Source: Cerioporus squamosus (taxonomy: Eukaryota; Basidiomycota; Agaricomycetes; Polyporales; Polyporaceae). Taken from it: DNA of 10,379 nt. Both the position numbers and the translations under genes were made by a program. The stretch is taken from positions 1-10,379 of the forward strand of contig JABYQS010000973.1 of NCBI GenBank assembly GCA_022592435.1. The letters run 5' to 3'. This document shows positions 8,569-10,379 of this stretch, piece after piece (the stretch's first letter is position 1; every line of letters begins with the position of its first letter). Under the pieces are notes generated by a model. The model was given only the letters and a program-made list of their open reading frames with translations. It did not search any database and was not told the DNA's origin.

Positions 8569-9960
8569 ATGAACACTGCTCAGGCCCCGGCGTGGCTTCC
8601 CGCCCAGCTCGTGCCCTTCTTCACGCTCTCGTACCCCACCGCGCCGCCGCTGCACCCCGACTCGTTCCCGGAGAGCAACTACTATGGCACCGGCCTCCTC
8701 GACGGCTGCATCATCATCACTGCCATTGCCGTCATGGCCGTCCTGCGCGACGTGACGCGCGTGTTCCTCATGGAGCCCTTCGCGCGGTGGAAACTCAGGC
8801 GGGATCTGCAGAGCCGGAAGCGGAAGAAGCTCGCGCTGGCCAACGGCAACGGCGCCGCGAAGGGCAACGGACATGCAAACGGGAACGGACACGCTCGGCA
8901 CGATGTATCCCCTGTGACACCTGCAGAGCAGCGGAAGATGAACAGGAGCGTCATCCGCTTCGCCGAGCAGAGTTGGTCCGTTATATACTACACCGCGCAG
9001 TTCTGCTTTGGTCTGGTGCGTCTCCACTCCCCGACTTCGTCTCCTGAGTCCCACGGTGCCGTTACGCCGCAAGGCTTAATGGCATGTGTGCGCCAAACGC
9101 ACAAGCAGACGCTAACGCTACTTCCCTTGCCTATCGCAGTACGTTCACTCGCGCTTGCCCACCGATGTCCTCGACCCAATCAACGTGTGGACACACTATC
9201 CCCATATACCCCTTGCTGGTCCCATCAAGTTCTACTACCTCCTCCAGACCGCGTTCTACATGCACCAGATCCTCATCCTCAATGCCGAGGCCCGCAGGAA
9301 AGACCATTGGCAGATGATGACCCACCATGTAATCACCGTCATCCTCATGGTCGGGAGCTACTTCTACAACTACACGCGCGTCGGATGTCTCATTATGGTG
9401 CTCATGGATTTCTGCGATATCTTCCTACCGGTATGTCCCATGCCGTTCTGGGTGTGCACGAGGAGTTGCTGAGTGTGATCCGGTCCGTGCAGTTGGCGAA
9501 GATGTTCCGCTACCTCGGCATGACCACCATCTGCGACGCGACATTCGTGGTATTCCTCCTGTCTGGCTCATTACCCGGCACTTCCTCTTCGTACTGGTGA
9601 TCAAGGCGACCTGGGAAGGGCAGTATACTATCCCCCACATATGGGACCCTTCGCGGGGCTTCTTCATGACGAATGAGATCTACCTCTCCTTCTTCGCCAT
9701 GCTGGTTGCGCTTCAGGTATGTACTCACCGTGACTGAGCTCGTCCATCTTGTCGCATTGACACGTTTCTCAACAGATCATTCAGCTTATCTGGTTCTGGA
9801 TGATCTGCCGCGTTGCATACAGGGTAGTCTCTGGGCAGGGTGCGGAGGACTCACGAAGTGATGACGAGGGGTAAGTACCACTCCTCTACCATCTTTGTAC
9901 GCTTGAGTTGAAGCTGATGCCGCCGCGCGCAGTGACGACGATGACAAAAAAGACGACTAA
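8569..9960 (+). CDS. Lag1/Lac1-type ceramide synthase with an apparent frameshift
   Basis: Exons 8569-9015, 9140-9430, 9493-9716, 9776-9870 and 9933-9960; introns 124, 62, 59 and 62 nt, all GT-AG. ATG 8569 is the first in frame after a TGA at 8533. The N-terminus has a membrane segment (DGCIIITAIAVMAVL, 45-59), an Asn/Gly-rich loop (91-107), then RFAEQSWSVIYYTAQFCFGL (130-149), where the TLC domain begins. The Lag1 motif reads THHVITVILMVGSYF (210-224) with His211-His212, then VLMDFCDIF with Asp239 and Asp242. Known role: N-acylation of sphingoid bases with acyl-CoA at the ER membrane. In exon 3 the frame LAKMFRYLGM...FVVFLLS must change near 9561-9566 to reach WLITRHFLF...ATWEG, so one base seems missing. 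Read literally, the protein stops at 9598-9600 after 281 residues instead of about 361. The last exon adds DDDDKKDD, ending in a dilysine KKXX-type ER retrieval signal. The family is certain; whether the gene works is open. Confidence 0.88.
9561..9566 (+). other. Apparent one-base deletion in ceramide synthase exon 3
   Basis: Upstream frame: ...GTA TTC CTC CTG TC; downstream frame: TGG CTC ATT ACC CGG CAC. Together these read FLLS-WLITRH, the conserved Ser/Trp...Arg-His stretch of Lag1 proteins, if one base is added after TC. There is no AG between 9550 and 9603, so no small intron can repair the frame while keeping the motif. The site is not a homopolymer. Confidence 0.75.
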
Positions 9961-10379
9961 CTTATCTTTGTAGAGGGCACCATAGACTTGCTTCTTCTAA
10001 TACCTACTTACGGGCTTCCACGCCGCTGCTTGGACAGGGCTGTAACGAAAATGCTACTGATCATGCTTCTCTGAAACTGGTGTGGGCGTAGCTCGATCCG
10101 CTCGAACATTCCGGGATATGCTGGAAAGATGAACTCGCGTAGCGCTAGCACGCTGACGCAGCACACGCCCTCGCAGCCACCCTGACAGAGGCTAGGTCGC
10201 AGCACTTGCGATGGTGTCCGAGTCGCTCAGATCATGGATTCTGGGCTGCGCCGCTGCTGTTGGGCGAGACGATGAGAGACAGAAAGAGTCAAACGTAGAG
10301 ACCTTCCTTATCGGGGGCATTGAGTGACCTCAGTGACTCTGCAAGCGGCGTAGCGCATCGGGCGCGCTCACCCTCCTAC
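9961..10379. other. Right flank without a recognised gene
   Basis: The first part should be the 3' untranslated region of the ceramide synthase gene. Two short minus-strand open frames exist: 10320-10192, which starts with ATG (42 codons, MPPIRKVSTFDSF at its start), and one at about 10205-10008 that ends at a GTAAGT resembling a donor. They could be exons of a gene entering from the right, but neither matches a family and I cannot link them with confidence. Confidence 0.4.

Noticed and set aside
9550..9605. Possible 56-nt GT-AG intron in the ceramide synthase gene
   Set aside because: It would restore the frame, but it removes a conserved membrane segment with the family's Arg-His pair, so a missing base explains the data better.
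10085..10125. tRNA-like string (GTAGCTCGATCC...CTCGAAC)
   Set aside because: Pieces resemble D- and T-loop bases, but I could not form an acceptor stem or anticodon arm at the right spacing.
10192..10320. 42-codon ATG frame on the minus strand
   Set aside because: It is short, has no family resemblance and no convincing splice partner. Noted in the flank entry only.
1..10379. A novel multi-gene system or mobile element
   Set aside because: All five genes belong to known conserved or common fungal families with separate roles, and there are no terminal repeats, transposase or polymerase motifs or biosynthetic enzymes linking them.

Overview
The window reads as a nuclear contig of a filamentous basidiomycete, most likely an Agaricomycete (a polypore-like fungus is my inference). 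Reasons: dense genes on both strands; short introns (51-78 nt, one of 124 nt) with GTRNGT-type donors; GC-rich coding DNA; and a diverged F-box-like gene of the kind greatly expanded in mushroom-forming fungi. I assembled five protein genes by joining exons so that phase and family homology agree. I see no bacterial, plasmid, viral, transposon or CRISPR signal.

Layout. 1-854: no confident gene; probably the end of a left-hand neighbour and the promoter of the next gene. 855-2885 (+): two-exon F-box-like/LRR protein, 653 aa. 2886-3359: short convergent spacer. 5115-3360 (-): three-exon HERP/Usa1-like ERAD membrane protein, 549 aa, with an N-terminal ubiquitin-like domain. 5116-5992: divergent promoter region holding a perfect TGACGTCA site and a TATA box. 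5993-6969 (+): six-exon DJ-1/Hsp31-like protein, 224 aa, with the Cys-His active-site motif. 6970-7132: convergent spacer. 8119-7133 (-): three-exon U1A/U2B''-type spliceosomal protein, 285 aa, with two RRMs. 8120-8568: GC-rich, CT-tract divergent promoter. 8569-9960 (+): five-exon Lag1-type ceramide synthase carrying an apparent one-base frameshift in its third exon. 9961-10379: no confident gene.

How the genes relate. This looks like an ordinary housekeeping neighbourhood in head-to-head and tail-to-tail pairs, not a cluster with one pathway. Two products act at the ER membrane (the ERAD scaffold and ceramide synthase), one is a cytosolic stress/glyoxalase-like protein, one is a snRNP component, and one is a putative SCF substrate adaptor.

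The points most worth a second look are the frameshift in the ceramide synthase gene, several short introns that are multiples of three and lack in-frame stops, the bZIP-type palindrome between the ERAD and DJ-1 genes, and the split gene model that is needed to see the HERP-like architecture. I found no convincing evidence of a previously undescribed system.
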